In this document: piece after piece, positions 1-7,704 of the stretch
Layout: each line of letters opens with the position of its first letter
How positions within the stretch are numbered: position 1 is the first letter of the stretch
NCBI GenBank assembly: GCA_047518265.1
Contig: JAKZRG010000033.1
Location: 1 to 64,000, forward strand
DNA: 64,000 nt
From: Oceanospirillum sp047518265
GTDB lineage: Bacteria > Pseudomonadota > Gammaproteobacteria > Pseudomonadales > Halomonadaceae
Reading direction: 5' to 3'
Position numbers and translations under genes: made by a program
The notes under the pieces: model-generated
Seen by the model: the letters and a program-made list of their open reading frames with translations, nothing else
Database searches by the model: none
What the model was told of the DNA's origin: nothing

Positions 1-5
1 CTCCA

Positions 6-141
6 GACCTTCCCTCACGGTTAGGCCCTTGCCATTCGCTAGTAGTTAACATCTAATAACGGTAATAAACCGCTATGGATGGTGACCTTCCTACAGAGGA
101 CTTTCACCTCATTAGTTCATACCCATGCTGGGCGTACACAA
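6..141. repeat. 136-bp duplicated block, copy 1
   Basis: This block recurs nearly unchanged at 1684-1820. It contains small hairpins (GCCCA/TGGGC near its right end and GGTGA/TCACC inside) and no long ORF. Both copies end next to an attC-like remnant. That placement would fit the non-coding end of an insertion element that targets attC sites, such as the IS1111-attC group, but I cannot identify the element. The left boundary may lie outside the window. Confidence 0.7.
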
Positions 142-227
142 TACGCTGTAGCAATACAGCCCTAAATTCACCGCTACGCGGCGGGCTGTGGACTCACTAC
201 CGTTTGCCGCTAAGCTTTGCGTTATGC
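142..227 (+). other. attC-like remnant ending in core GTTATGC
   Basis: The stretch holds an interrupted stem (ACAGCCC pairing with GGGCTGT, with CCGC/GCGG inside) and ends with GTTATGC at 221-227, which fits the integron core GTTRRRY. Its 5' half seems lost under the 136-bp block. The terminal core is the exact complement of GCATAAC at 1037-1043 after the next ORF, as expected for an integrated cassette. Confidence 0.55.
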
Positions 228-241
228 ATTTGGAGTAGAGA

Positions 242-1042
242 TTGAAGCATCCGAAAAGAATTTATAAATATGAGCCAATGTCAATTCAGGCTCTAATGAA
301 CCTAAAGTCTGAAGAAATTTACTTCAATGCTCCTGCAAACTTTAATGATCCATATGATTGCAATATGGATATTAAGGTTGAAGCCCCTTACGTCGATGAA
401 TTACCACGTATTCGTGAGTTTCTCAGGGAAGAATATGAGTATTTAAATAAAAGTGAAGACGATTTTTCTGAACTTGAAGCTATGTCTGATGGTGAAATAG
501 CAGCTATGGGCATAGTGTTGGCTGAAAACTTTGTAAAAAGTAAATCTGGTAAAATTTTCGAAACTAAAGGCGTATGTTGCTTTAGCCGTGAAAATGACAA
601 TCTTTTGATGTGGTCGCATTATGCTTCTTCAGGGAAAGGGTTTTGCCTAGAATTTGACGCTACCACTGAACCATTCAACAAGGTACAACCAGTAAAGTAT
701 CAAAAAGAACCTCCAACTTTGAATTATGATCGTGTTTTTTCTGTTGACATGTACTTTTGGATTGAAGCTCTGTTTTGCACAAAATCGATTCATTGGTGTT
801 ATGAAAAAGAGTATCGTATTTTTCATGATGAAATTAATAAAGTAGCGCACTACCCATCACGTTCATTAACTGGCGTGTATTTTGGTCCTGAAATAGATGA
901 CGCATTTGCAGAAACGATTTGTTTAATTGTTCAAGGGCAGAATCCAATCGTTAATTTTTATCGGGGCGCTCGTGCAAGCGATTCATACACGGTTAATTTT
1001 GAAGAAGTCTCATATACATCACGCGTTTTGAAAAATGCATAA
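242..1042 (+). CDS. DUF2971-family protein in an integron cassette
   Basis: A 266-residue protein resembling DUF2971. Family-like features are the early IYKYEP segment, a NFNDPYDC motif near residue 35, the central VCCFSREND / LLMWSHYASSGKGFCLEF block and the later EYRIF. DUF2971 members are common in mobile DNA and their molecular role is not established. The start is a TTG at 242, 21 bases after the cassette core, with GGAG just upstream; no in-frame ATG lies between the core and this codon. The stop overlaps the attC core at 1037-1043. The TTG start and tight packing between matching cores show that it is the whole cargo of one cassette. Codon use is AT-rich. Confidence 0.8.
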   Translation: MKHPKRIYKYEPMSIQALMNLKSEEIYFNAPANFNDPYDCNMDIKVEAPYVDELPRIREFLREEYEYLNKSEDDFSELEAMSDGEIAAMGIVLAENFVKSKSGKIFETKGVCCFSRENDNLLMWSHYASSGKGFCLEFDATTEPFNKVQPVKYQKEPPTLNYDRVFSVDMYFWIEALFCTKSIHWCYEKEYRIFHDEINKVAHYPSRSLTGVYFGPEIDDAFAETICLIVQGQNPIVNFYRGARASDSYTVNFEEVSYTSRVLKNA

Positions 1043-1117
1043 CAAACGGCTGCATTTCGTTCCGACCTGCGGCTTCCACCGGACTCGCTACGCTCGCCGA
1101 TAAGCCGGGCGTTCAGG
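1037..1117 (+). other. attC recombination site of the DUF2971 cassette
   Basis: The site starts with GCATAAC and ends with GTTCAGG (1111-1117). Inner arms ACGGCT and AGCCGGGCG pair across a central GC-rich hairpin. Length (81 bp) and layout fit integron attC sites. The starting core complements the core before this ORF at 221-227. A DNA fragment resembling an IS1182 element begins directly after the terminal core. Confidence 0.75.
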
Positions 1118-1174
1118 CTGTAGAAAAACCTATCATCTATAATGTGATAGAGCTTTTCTGAAGAGGGTCAGGTT

Positions 1175-1678
1175 ATGCCCAGATTCAAGCATTATGACTA
1201 CAACCAGATGTCGATGGTTGTTATCAATTATCTGGAGCAAATCCAGCCTGGAACCTTTGAGTTTGCTCTCCATTACCTGATTTCAGAGAAGCTGGATCTG
1301 TCTAGTTTTTATCAATCCTATAAAAATGATAATGACGGTCGCCCAGCTTATGATCCTGCTATTTTACTTAAAGTCATTCTGTTTGCTTATTCCAAAGGGA
1401 TTACATCCAGTCGAGAAATTCAGTGGTGTTGTGAAACCAATATTCTCTTTAAAGCACTATCCTGCGATACCGTTCCACATTTCACGACGATCGCTCACTT
1501 TGTCAGTAGTCAGAGCCAATGAATACATTCACTGTTTGAGCAGGTGCTATTAATTTGTGATGAGCAGGGACTTCTCGGTCATGAGTTGTTTGCAATTGAT
1601 GGCTGTAAAATACGCTCTGATGCTGCGAAGGAATGGTCGGGAACGTTTAAAGAGCTGGAACAAAAAAAGGTAAATTGA
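1175..1678 (+). pseudogene. IS1182-family transposase, 5' fragment with internal stop
   Basis: The first 115 codons encode the N-terminal DUF772-type region of IS1182/IS5-like transposases (PRFKHYDYNQ start, YDPAILLKVILFAYSKG). An in-frame TGA at 1520-1522 interrupts it. The same frame then continues with family sequence (LFEQVLLICDEQGLLGHELF, then AIDGCKIRSDA). The frame shifts near an A7 tract at about 1661-1669 and the gene is cut at about 1683 by the second copy of the 136-bp block. The DDE catalytic core is therefore absent and the element cannot move by itself. The upstream segment from 1118 probably contains its left end. Confidence 0.8.
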
Positions 1679-1683
1679 AACGT

Positions 1684-1820
1684 GACCTTTTCTCACGGTT
1701 AGGCCCTTGCCATTCGCTAGTAGTTAACATCTAATAACGTTAATAAAACCACTATGGATGGTGACCTTCCTACAGAGGACTTTCACCTCATTAGTTCATG
1801 CCCATGCTGGGCGTACACAA
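1684..1820. repeat. 136-bp duplicated block, copy 2
   Basis: Near-identical to 6-141, with a few substitutions and one extra base. It interrupts the IS1182-like transposase on its left and abuts an attC-like remnant on its right. Two independent copies, each with an attC remnant on the same side, suggest site-directed insertion. Confidence 0.7.
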
Positions 1821-1827
1821 GTCAATG

Positions 1828-1867
1828 TAGCCGACCGCTGAAGAGTCGGCTGATTGAGACGTTAGCT
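1828..1867 (+). other. attC-like remnant ending in core GTTAGCT
   Basis: AGCCGAC (1829-1835) pairs with GTCGGCT (1845-1851), and the site ends with GTTAGCT at 1861-1867. The 5' half is missing under the 136-bp block. The core is the exact complement of AGCTAAC at 2217-2223, after the next ORF. Confidence 0.55.
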
Positions 1868-1880
1868 GTATAGGAAAAAT

Positions 1881-2204
1881 ATGCTCGTCCGAAAATCTGA
1901 GCCAATGCCAAGTCGGCCTTGTGATTTTTCTATAGCCTTACAAGATGATTCTGTGTTTGCTGATTTCGAAATTAGCAATAACGGTTGCCTGCTCCTAGTA
2001 CGAATCTCCTTTGATGGGTATGGCTGTTGCCATCCGGAGAAAAGTATTGGGGAAATTGATGCTGAAAGCTCAAAGACTCTAATATCTAGTGTTAAAAGTA
2101 GCTATATTGAACTGCCTGAAATAAGCGAAATACTCAGTGGCTATTTTCGGGGAAATAAATCATCCCTTTGGGAAGATGCTCTGCAATATCACAGGTTAAT
2201 GTAA
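1881..2204 (+). CDS. hypothetical integron-cassette protein
   Basis: A 107-residue acidic protein that I do not recognise. It contains a glycine/cysteine-rich middle (FDGYGCCHPEKS), no membrane segment and no signal peptide. The ATG lies 13 bases after the cassette core, with AGGAAAA just upstream. The ORF sits between complementary cores GTTAGCT (1861) and AGCTAAC (2217), so the sequence directly supports a single-gene cassette. No function can be assigned. Confidence 0.6.
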   Translation: MLVRKSEPMPSRPCDFSIALQDDSVFADFEISNNGCLLLVRISFDGYGCCHPEKSIGEIDAESSKTLISSVKSSYIELPEISEILSGYFRGNKSSLWEDALQYHRLM

Positions 2205-2216
2205 TGATTTCAATAC

Positions 2217-2260
2217 AGCTAACAAGCGCAGGCACTCTAACCGTAATTGCTAGGGTGTGA
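2217..2260 (+). other. attC 5' half of the preceding cassette
   Basis: AGCTAACAAGCG starts at 2217, followed by a small stem (CACTCTA/TAGGGTG). A clear terminal GTTRRRY core is not visible before the toxin gene, so the site is either short or damaged. Confidence 0.45.
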
Positions 2261-2263
2261 ATA

Positions 2264-2563
2264 TTACTTAAAATGGTTCTGAGGTAATTGTGACTGGCCA
2301 AGAACGGCAACGATCAGGATAAAGTCATCCTCTTTGGTAAAGTAGGCTGTGTGTTTTCCTATTGGGAAGTAGAAGCCACTTGGGTACAACTCATCACAGC
2401 TTCTTCCAACTGCTGGATTGTCAGCAAGCATTTGAAAAGTAGCAAGTAGGTTGTCTCTGTAGCTATTCCATTGTAATTCGGAAAAGTTCGTAACGGTGTA
2501 GCTTTTAATTTTACGCAAATGGTTTTGCGCCAATTTGCTTAGCTTATATTTGTTCGCTTGCAT
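2264..2563 (-). CDS. ParE/RelE-superfamily toxin
   Basis: A 99-residue toxin of the RelE/ParE superfamily. The N-terminus (YKLSKLAQNHLRKIKSYT) matches the family's first helices. A central LADNPAVGRSCDEL segment and the strand HTAYFTKEDDFILIVAVLGQ, which replaces the usual HRIFY..., follow the ParE pattern. Such toxins poison DNA gyrase (ParE) or cleave mRNA on ribosomes (RelE), and the sequence alone does not decide which. It starts 8 bases after the antitoxin gene, so the two are one operon with the antitoxin first. Toxin-antitoxin pairs with their own promoter and reversed orientation are common stabilising cargo in cassette arrays, which matches the neighbours here. Confidence 0.88.
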   Translation of the reverse strand: MQANKYKLSKLAQNHLRKIKSYTVTNFSELQWNSYRDNLLATFQMLADNPAVGRSCDELYPSGFYFPIGKHTAYFTKEDDFILIVAVLGQSQLPQNHFK

Positions 2564-2571
2564 GCTTCAGG

Positions 2572-2814
2572 TTACAGGCTCTTCAAGAATGTTTCACCAT
2601 CAACTACATTACCTTGCGCTAGGTCTTCTTTTGCAGCCTCAAAGCAATGTTTAATGTAATCAGCTTTCATGGCTTCAAGTTCTTCGTAGTCTTTAATAGA
2701 CATAACAACGACAGCATCTTTGCTGTTCTTGCTAATTTTAATAGGCTCTCGTTGAGCATTTAGAAGTAGTTCACCAAAATTACGTTTAGCGTCATTTGCT
2801 GTTAATGTACGCAT
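2572..2814 (-). CDS. Phd/YefM-family antitoxin
   Basis: An 80-residue antitoxin. The start at 2814 gives MRTLTANDAKRNFGELLL, the classic Phd/YefM DNA-binding N-terminus, followed by PIKISKNSKDAVVVMSIKDY. The C-terminal half (EAAKEDLAQGNVVDGETFL) is the toxin-binding tail. A longer open frame upstream to 3036 lacks family similarity and is rejected as the start. The protein should dimerise, repress its own promoter upstream of 2815 and neutralise the adjacent ParE-like toxin. Confidence 0.9.
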   Translation of the reverse strand: MRTLTANDAKRNFGELLLNAQREPIKISKNSKDAVVVMSIKDYEELEAMKADYIKHCFEAAKEDLAQGNVVDGETFLKSL

Positions 2815-3030
2815 GTTCAAGCTCCAAACTTGGGTTACCAGTAATAGTATAGATGTTTGCACGAAATGTTTAATCTGATTAAATCGTGCGATTTGCGTGG
2901 AAGTTAAACTAAATATTATCTTATGCGTATGAGATGCGCATTGTAAAAATGCGCGCCAACTCACTCCGGAGGTTGCGCGCGGCGTCATACCTTTGGCCTC
3001 ACCAAACTCATCCACTTTGAACCCAAACAA

Positions 3031-3072
3031 AAACACCAGTTAGCGATTGCATTAAATCACTAACTGGTGTTT
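3031..3072. terminator. Perfect 13-bp inverted repeat, probable bidirectional terminator
   Basis: AAACACCAGTTAG at 3031-3043 pairs exactly with 3060-3072 around a 16-base loop and is flanked by A-rich and T-rich bases. It separates the toxin-antitoxin unit from the rightward ORFs. Confidence 0.5.
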
Positions 3073-3203
3073 GATAACTTGCTAATCTAATCAACAGAAG
3101 GAATCCGCCTATCGCAAGCATTTAAATCTTTATAAGCGCTACCTCAAGGTGCTGGACACACCCGGAGGCAGCTAACCATCACCGATACTGGGAGTATCAA
3201 TAA

Positions 3204-3515
3204 ATGGCTAACGTCAATATTACGCCAGAGCTTCGCTCGACTAAAGAAAAATTTCTTTATTTTCATGATCTTACAGCCTGCAGTCGCATTTGCGGTGCTA
3301 GGTTTTTTTACGTCTTCAATTCCTGTTGGGCTTCTGGCTCAAACCTTCTTGTTCAGTTGTTTCGGTTCCGTTCGGGTATTTTGTCCCGTGGTGTCTTTGC
3401 GTCTGTTCTTTCTCTCTTTGTGTCCTTCTTGTTGACCCTCTCTATATCAAGAGAGCGTTTATTTGGGCGGCGATCCGTCTCGATGAACTTTGCTGCGGGG
3501 AGGGCGGGGTTATGA
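3204..3515 (+). CDS. doubtful small ORF
   Basis: A 103-codon frame beginning MANVNITPELRSTKEKFLYF and then turning into an arginine/phenylalanine/serine-rich hydrophobic stretch without family resemblance. Its end overlaps the next, better supported gene by four bases. A GGGAG lies near the ATG. It may be a real N-terminal peptide followed by decayed sequence. I would not assign a function. Confidence 0.25.
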   Translation: MANVNITPELRSTKEKFLYFHDLTACSRICGARFFYVFNSCWASGSNLLVQLFRFRSGILSRGVFASVLSLFVSFLLTLSISRERLFGRRSVSMNFAAGRAGL

Positions 3516-3781
3516 GCAATGTTGCTGATATTAAGGATAGTGATAAGCAAGGGGCTAAGGATCAGTTGGATATGGATGAGTTAAGTCAATCGCTAGAGAG
3601 TTTCCATCATCGCTGCGCTTTTTTGTTGGTGGCGTTGGAGAATATCGCTTTTGGCGAGACGTCTCTTCATCATAAGGAGGCGGCGAATGGCGTGGGCTAT
3701 TATGCTGCTGATGCGCTTGATGAACTGATTCAGATTCGGGAGATGATCGATAAAGGTCTGAAATCTGGCGTAAAAGAATAA
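3512..3781 (+). CDS. small helical protein, unknown
   Basis: An 89-residue acidic protein starting at the ATG at 3512 behind a strong GGAGGG. The charged N-terminus is followed by two predicted helices (FHHRCAFLLVALENIAFGE and YYAADALDELIQIREMIDKG). The helical, alanine-rich layout recalls short DUF3077-like proteins of mobile elements, but the similarity is weak and this is only a suggestion. It sits in the accessory block between a toxin-antitoxin operon and another orphan gene. Confidence 0.5.
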   Translation: MSNVADIKDSDKQGAKDQLDMDELSQSLESFHHRCAFLLVALENIAFGETSLHHKEAANGVGYYAADALDELIQIREMIDKGLKSGVKE

Positions 3782-3790
3782 CCCTGTTTC

Positions 3791-3883
3791 TACGCAGCTA
3801 AACAAACGTTTTTTCAGATTTTAGGCTGTTAGCACGACATATTCTGCTGGCAACCTTGTAGAAGAACTTTTGTTCTAGCGCTA
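3791..3883. repeat. Hairpin repeat family copy H1
   Basis: The left arm TACGCAGCTAAACAAACG and the right arm GAACTTTTGTTCTAGCGCTA pair imperfectly around a variable centre. The same arms occur around 56081-56188 (H10) and, in variant form, at many other intergenic sites in this window. The 340-base gap 3790-4129 holds this copy and otherwise nothing I recognise. Confidence 0.6.
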
Positions 3884-4129
3884 AGTGGGCAGGGTGTTGA
3901 GTGATTTAAATGCTTTGCCGGTAGGGACGTCACCTGTGCCATATTCGAGGAGTGTGGCACTTTAGGTGATTGCGTCGTTATCGGAATTATTTAAAAACTG
4001 CTGATCCTAACTCGATTCTGACCTGATGTTGATAATGGCGACTGAGTTTGGCTTGTTGTTTTTGCCATTCTGTTTTGCTTTTCTGTTTTTTAGGGGAGGA
4101 GCGGGGAGCAGTAGTGAGCGAGGGAATGT

Positions 4130-4688
4130 ATGACGTATCCAGAAGGCTGGCACCAGGCCAGTGATGAGAGAGCCGAGCAACTGGCGGATAAGTTAACTCA
4201 GGCTGTTGGTGGGCAACATATTTTGTACGGCAAGCGCTTACGGGTGGTTGCCTATCGGCATCAGTATTGTATTGATGAGTTGCTGTGCCAGCACCCAGAG
4301 GAAGAGGATTTGTTTACTCTGTTGCATTTGGTTTGGTCGTTAACAACATCAGAAACTCACAGAGCTGCACCTATTGTGGAGGTGCACGGTTGTTTTCAGG
4401 ATTTTCTGAATTATGAGCGTGATGTTCAGGGCAGGGGAATGCCATTCCCTATATATTCCTCTATGTCAGAGTAGGTTGGATAAGCGAAGCGCCATCCGAC
4501 ATTGACTCAGGTACTCAGCTATTGTCGGAAGGCGCCTACGGCTTTTCCAACCTACAACTGAGCAATATGAGCTGTGGGCGGATAATGTTCTGACGGCACA
4601 AACCTTAGAGCAGGTATTTGAGTATTCAAGGGAGCCGGTTTTTCAGTTTGTTGAGGAAGACTGTCGTTTGTCAGATAAATCCCAATGA
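4130..4688 (+). pseudogene. orphan gene apparently split by an inverted-repeat insertion
   Basis: An intact frame of 114 codons (4130-4474) encodes a soluble protein I do not recognise (MTYPEGWHQASDERAEQLAD start, LLHLVWSLTTSET in the middle). It stops inside an 85-bp inverted-repeat element (4471-4555). Directly after that element a frame resumes (EQYELWADNVLTAQTLEQVF, ending DCRLSDKSQ at 4688) with similar composition. The simplest reading is one gene of roughly 155 codons broken by the insertion. The upstream part may still be made as a truncated protein, with GGGGAGGAG some 40 bases before the ATG. Confidence 0.45.
4471..4555. repeat. 85-bp inverted-repeat element (MITE/REP-like)
   Basis: GTAGGTTGG at 4471 and CCAACCTAC ending at 4555 are exact complements, and the pairing continues inward (AAGCGAAGCGCCATCCGACA against TGTCGGAAGGCGCC). 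It shares the GTAGGTTGG terminus with the larger element at 43022-43269. The insertion interrupts the gene at 4130-4688. Confidence 0.7.
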
Positions 4689-4788
4689 ACCCTGTCTTTC
4701 CTGATTATTGTTCTGGATTGGTTGTTACACCAACCCAGATAAGTTGATTTCTCGAAAGTAATGGGAGGTTTTTGCTTTTAGAGGCTGC

Positions 4789-6282
4789 TTAAGCTTTGTT
4801 GTTTTCCTCTTCTCTTAATAAACACCGGCCTCTGGGTTCGTTACCTTCATGTAGCACAATGTCGGAGTGTAAAAAGTCTGCGGCTTCTGCGGACTCTTTT
4901 ACTTTTTTGGAGCTGCGTTGCAGCATTTCGGATTCAAATTCGGTCAGCACGCTTTTTCTTATACCGACGTCTTTCCATTGGGTTAAGGGGTGGCAGCCTT
5001 TTGTTATCCCTCGGGCTAAGGCGAGTGCGTCCAAGAGGGCTTGGTTTGCACCTTGTCCTTTGAATGGACTCATTGGATGAGCGGCATCGCCGATCAGAGT
5101 TGCAGAGGCACTATTGGCTAATAAATCGGGTTCGAGAAAGGCTCGGTCATAGACGGGATAGCCTGACACTTGAGCTTGTTGAGTGGCCGTTAAAATTTGA
5201 GGGATGGGATCGTGCCATTGGCATCGTTTTATTGCTTCTTCTTTTAATGCTTCAGGGCCTTTTTCACTCAAGTCCTTTGAGTCTTCTTCTGACATGGGGA
5301 AGCTCAGTTGCCACATTACTGAGTCTGAGTCATAAGGCATGATATAGATGCGCTCGTTGCCATTGGCTGTTTGGAATACGGTGGCGGAGTCTAATAAAGA
5401 GCGATCATCACTTTTTATCTCTGTTAAAGGACAAATACCTAAAACGACAATACAGCCTAAATAGCGTAATGGGCTGGCATCCTCACCAATAACTATTTGG
5501 CGAACACTGCTACGAATACCGTCGGCACCCACAACAAGATCGGCTTTAGTGTGCTTTATTTCGCTTTCACCAGACGTTTGAAAACTTAAATCTACACTGC
5601 CGTTTTCGCACGTTTCAAGGCCGATTAATTGATGCCCCCATTGCACCATGTTGTCTCCTCCAAGCTGCTCCAGTAGGGCTAAGCGTAATGACTGTCGAGC
5701 GATATGGACATTAGTACGCTTGGGGGGCGCTTTTTGGTCGGAGGGAGAGATATTCCTGATACCCCAGTCGCCGATTATTTTTCCATCTGTGGTATGAACT
5801 ACATGTCGCGTTGAATTCAGTCCCTGTTGTAACGACACAACTCCCAGTCCTGCGATGGCTCTACTGGCTTGTTGCAGTGTCAGGCCATAGCCTTGAGAGC
5901 GGGCGTCAAAGCTGGTATCTCGCTCATAAAGCGTAAAAGGAATGCCTCGGTGTAAACATGCGACTGCTAAGGCCACTCCACCTATGCCACCGCCTATGAT
6001 GGCAATATGAGGATAGTTTGATGCATCTATTTCTTGCTTAGCGTTTTTAGCGGACTCTGTCTCTGAAACAGACAGGCTCGCTAAATCGACTAAGCCAGAG
6101 CCATTACAGTTTGAGCAATTATCAAGGTGGCGGGTAGGTGCTATGGGTGGCGTGCCTTCATTATTGTTCTTTGCAAACTCATCCAGTTCTCTCTGATAAC
6201 GCTGCTTTACTTTTTTACGTAGGCGCTTACTTTTTTTACCTAATCCTTGGCACTTCAGACAAAGGGTCCAGTTATTTTTCAT
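4789..6282 (-). CDS. FAD-dependent monooxygenase with N-terminal CxxCxG zinc motif
   Basis: A 497-residue flavoprotein of the PHBH-like aromatic hydroxylase group. The Rossmann motif IGGGIGGVALAVACLHRG lies near residue 96, a DG motif (VVGADGIRSSVRQ) near 250, and the second FAD motif LIGDAAHPMSPFKGQGANQA near 395. It likely hydroxylates an aromatic or similar substrate using NAD(P)H and O2, but the substrate cannot be read. Before the enzyme domain is an unusual ~75-residue extension with CLKCQGLG (residues 8-15) and CSNCNGSG (56-63), the DnaJ-like CxxCxGxG pattern, which probably binds one zinc. It is transcribed alone, divergently from the YdeI-like gene. Confidence 0.85.
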   Translation of the reverse strand: MKNNWTLCLKCQGLGKKSKRLRKKVKQRYQRELDEFAKNNNEGTPPIAPTRHLDNCSNCNGSGLVDLASLSVSETESAKNAKQEIDASNYPHIAIIGGGIGGVALAVACLHRGIPFTLYERDTSFDARSQGYGLTLQQASRAIAGLGVVSLQQGLNSTRHVVHTTDGKIIGDWGIRNISPSDQKAPPKRTNVHIARQSLRLALLEQLGGDNMVQWGHQLIGLETCENGSVDLSFQTSGESEIKHTKADLVVGADGIRSSVRQIVIGEDASPLRYLGCIVVLGICPLTEIKSDDRSLLDSATVFQTANGNERIYIMPYDSDSVMWQLSFPMSEEDSKDLSEKGPEALKEEAIKRCQWHDPIPQILTATQQAQVSGYPVYDRAFLEPDLLANSASATLIGDAAHPMSPFKGQGANQALLDALALARGITKGCHPLTQWKDVGIRKSVLTEFESEMLQRSSKKVKESAEAADFLHSDIVLHEGNEPRGRCLLREEENNKA

Positions 6283-6472
6283 GTTCTACCTTTTCCATTA
6301 GCCTTAAAGTTCATCATTTTGAGTATGATAATATGAATTGCAGCACTATAGGGTGTTCTTAACAGGATATAAAGTTTGTGATGCGAGTAGGGAAAGGATC
6401 GCGCACGTGCCAGTATTCTTCGTTAACAGAGATCACTGCTTATATCATTTCCCTCTAAGAGAATTAAATTTG

Positions 6473-7048
6473 ATGCCTGAACCGGATCTATTGAAAGTCA
6501 TGACATTTACCACTCCGAAAGACCTCGGCGAGTGGTTAAAGGTCAATCACGCAACCGAAAGTGAGTTGTGGGTGAAGATGTTCAAGAAAAACACTGGGAT
6601 TCAAAGTGTTAGTTGGAATGATGTCGTGATAGAAGTTCTCTGCTGGGGATGGATTGATGGTGTAAAAAAGTCAATTGATGATCAAGCCTATCTTCAGCGC
6701 ATTACGCCTAGAACAGCACGAAGTAACTGGTCTAAAAGAAACACAGAGCATGTCGATCGTTTAATAAATGAAGGTCGGATGAAGGAGTCTGGGCTTGTGC
6801 ATGTTCGTGCTGCGAAAGCTGACGGTCGTTGGGAAAAGGCTTATGTGGTAAGTGAAATGGAAGTGCCTGCAGACTTCCTAGCGGCATTGGAGAGCAAGCC
6901 AAAGGTGAAAGCGTTTTTTGAAACACTCAATAAGTCGAGCCGATATGTTATCGCCTATGGATTAACCAGTGCGAAGAAACCTGAAACCAGAGAACGACGG
7001 TTTGCAAAATTCATGAATATGCTTGTTGATGAAGAAAAGCCTAAATAG
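6473..7048 (+). CDS. YdeI/OmpD-associated family protein
   Basis: A 191-residue protein starting at ATG 6473. The longer frame to 6338 lacks family sequence. Recognisable blocks are TFTTPKDLGEWLKVNH, SELWVKMFKK, the WNDVVIEVLCWGWIDGVKK core and the C-terminal INEGRMKESG and FETLNKSSRYVIAYGL segments typical of YdeI-family proteins. Members are cytoplasmic and poorly characterised, with links to stress or peptide resistance. An intrinsic terminator follows at once, so it is probably a single-gene unit. Confidence 0.85.
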   Translation: MPEPDLLKVMTFTTPKDLGEWLKVNHATESELWVKMFKKNTGIQSVSWNDVVIEVLCWGWIDGVKKSIDDQAYLQRITPRTARSNWSKRNTEHVDRLINEGRMKESGLVHVRAAKADGRWEKAYVVSEMEVPADFLAALESKPKVKAFFETLNKSSRYVIAYGLTSAKKPETRERRFAKFMNMLVDEEKPK

Positions 7049-7050
7049 TG

Positions 7051-7082
7051 GAATACGCCATTGGGGAAATTGGCGTATATTC
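7051..7082 (+). terminator. Intrinsic terminator after the YdeI-like gene
   Basis: AATACGCC pairs with GGCGTATT-like sequence around a short loop, immediately after the stop codon. The T-run is weak. Confidence 0.45.
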
Positions 7083-7097
7083 AGTGTAAGGTTAGTT

Positions 7098-7235
7098 ATG
7101 TGGCTGAGGCGTTATGTAAAGTCCATCGCTTACGGAGGACATCGTTTATGTTTAGTGTTGACCAGCTTACATCGCTTTAAAGGTAATGGCGCAGAGATTA
7201 AGTCGATTATTGAAAAATCACATAAGATAGAATGA
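7098..7235 (+). CDS. possible small leader ORF
   Basis: A 45-codon frame from ATG 7098 ending EIKSIIEKSHKIE. Its stop overlaps the start of the next gene (ATGATG at 7232), which suggests translational coupling. There is no recognisable family, and the arginine/tryptophan-rich N-terminus makes the exact start doubtful. Confidence 0.3.
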   Translation: MWLRRYVKSIAYGGHRLCLVLTSLHRFKGNGAEIKSIIEKSHKIE

Positions 7236-7510
7236 TGAAATCAGACCCTAAAAAACTAATAGAAAAACACCAAAATCTTACCCACTCTGATGAAATGAAG
7301 GTGGTATCCCATGTTCAGCGAGAGCAAGGTGATTGGATTTTGCATACTTTAATGATTGAAAATTGTGATGTGCCTTTTAAGTTCAAGCGCAAGGGAAATT
7401 ACAAAAGCTTAAAAGGGGCTAGGGTAAATTTGACCTATTATTCGGAACAAGAGATTGTCGCGGGAATGGCTTTCGACATCATGAAAGTAGTTCGTGTGAA
7501 AAGGAGCTAA
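7232..7510 (+). CDS. conserved gammaproteobacterial hypothetical protein
   Basis: A 92-residue protein with a SHVQREQGDWILHTLMIE core and FKFKRKGNYKSLKGARVNLT. I recognise this as a short conserved hypothetical of marine gammaproteobacteria, without known function. There are no membrane segments or signal. It overlaps the preceding small ORF and is followed by about 140 bases without a gene. Confidence 0.7.
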   Translation: MMKSDPKKLIEKHQNLTHSDEMKVVSHVQREQGDWILHTLMIENCDVPFKFKRKGNYKSLKGARVNLTYYSEQEIVAGMAFDIMKVVRVKRS

Positions 7511-7704
7511 GGTGCTGATGTAGGCGATACTGAATTTATGTTGATTTCCATTTTGTATCAATCGTATCTAAGTTCGAATAAATGTCTTTGTGCCGTTTAG
7601 CCATCAAATTTGATTTTTAGCTGTAGTAAACCAGACTTATTGAGGTTACTTTGATTTTGAAAGTGACCAAATGTCATGGGCAACTCGTGAGTGGTTTGTT
7701 ATTT

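Noticed and set aside
142..240. tRNA-like fold in the GC-rich segment at the left
   Set aside because: No T-loop (GTTCRA) or CCA arrangement; the stems fit an attC remnant better.
2815..3036. Longer antitoxin start upstream of 2814
   Set aside because: The added residues show no antitoxin similarity, and the Phd/YefM N-terminus begins exactly at 2814.
3204..3515. Real gene at 3204-3515 with a phage-type function
   Set aside because: Only the first ~25 residues look protein-like; kept as a doubtful ORF without function.
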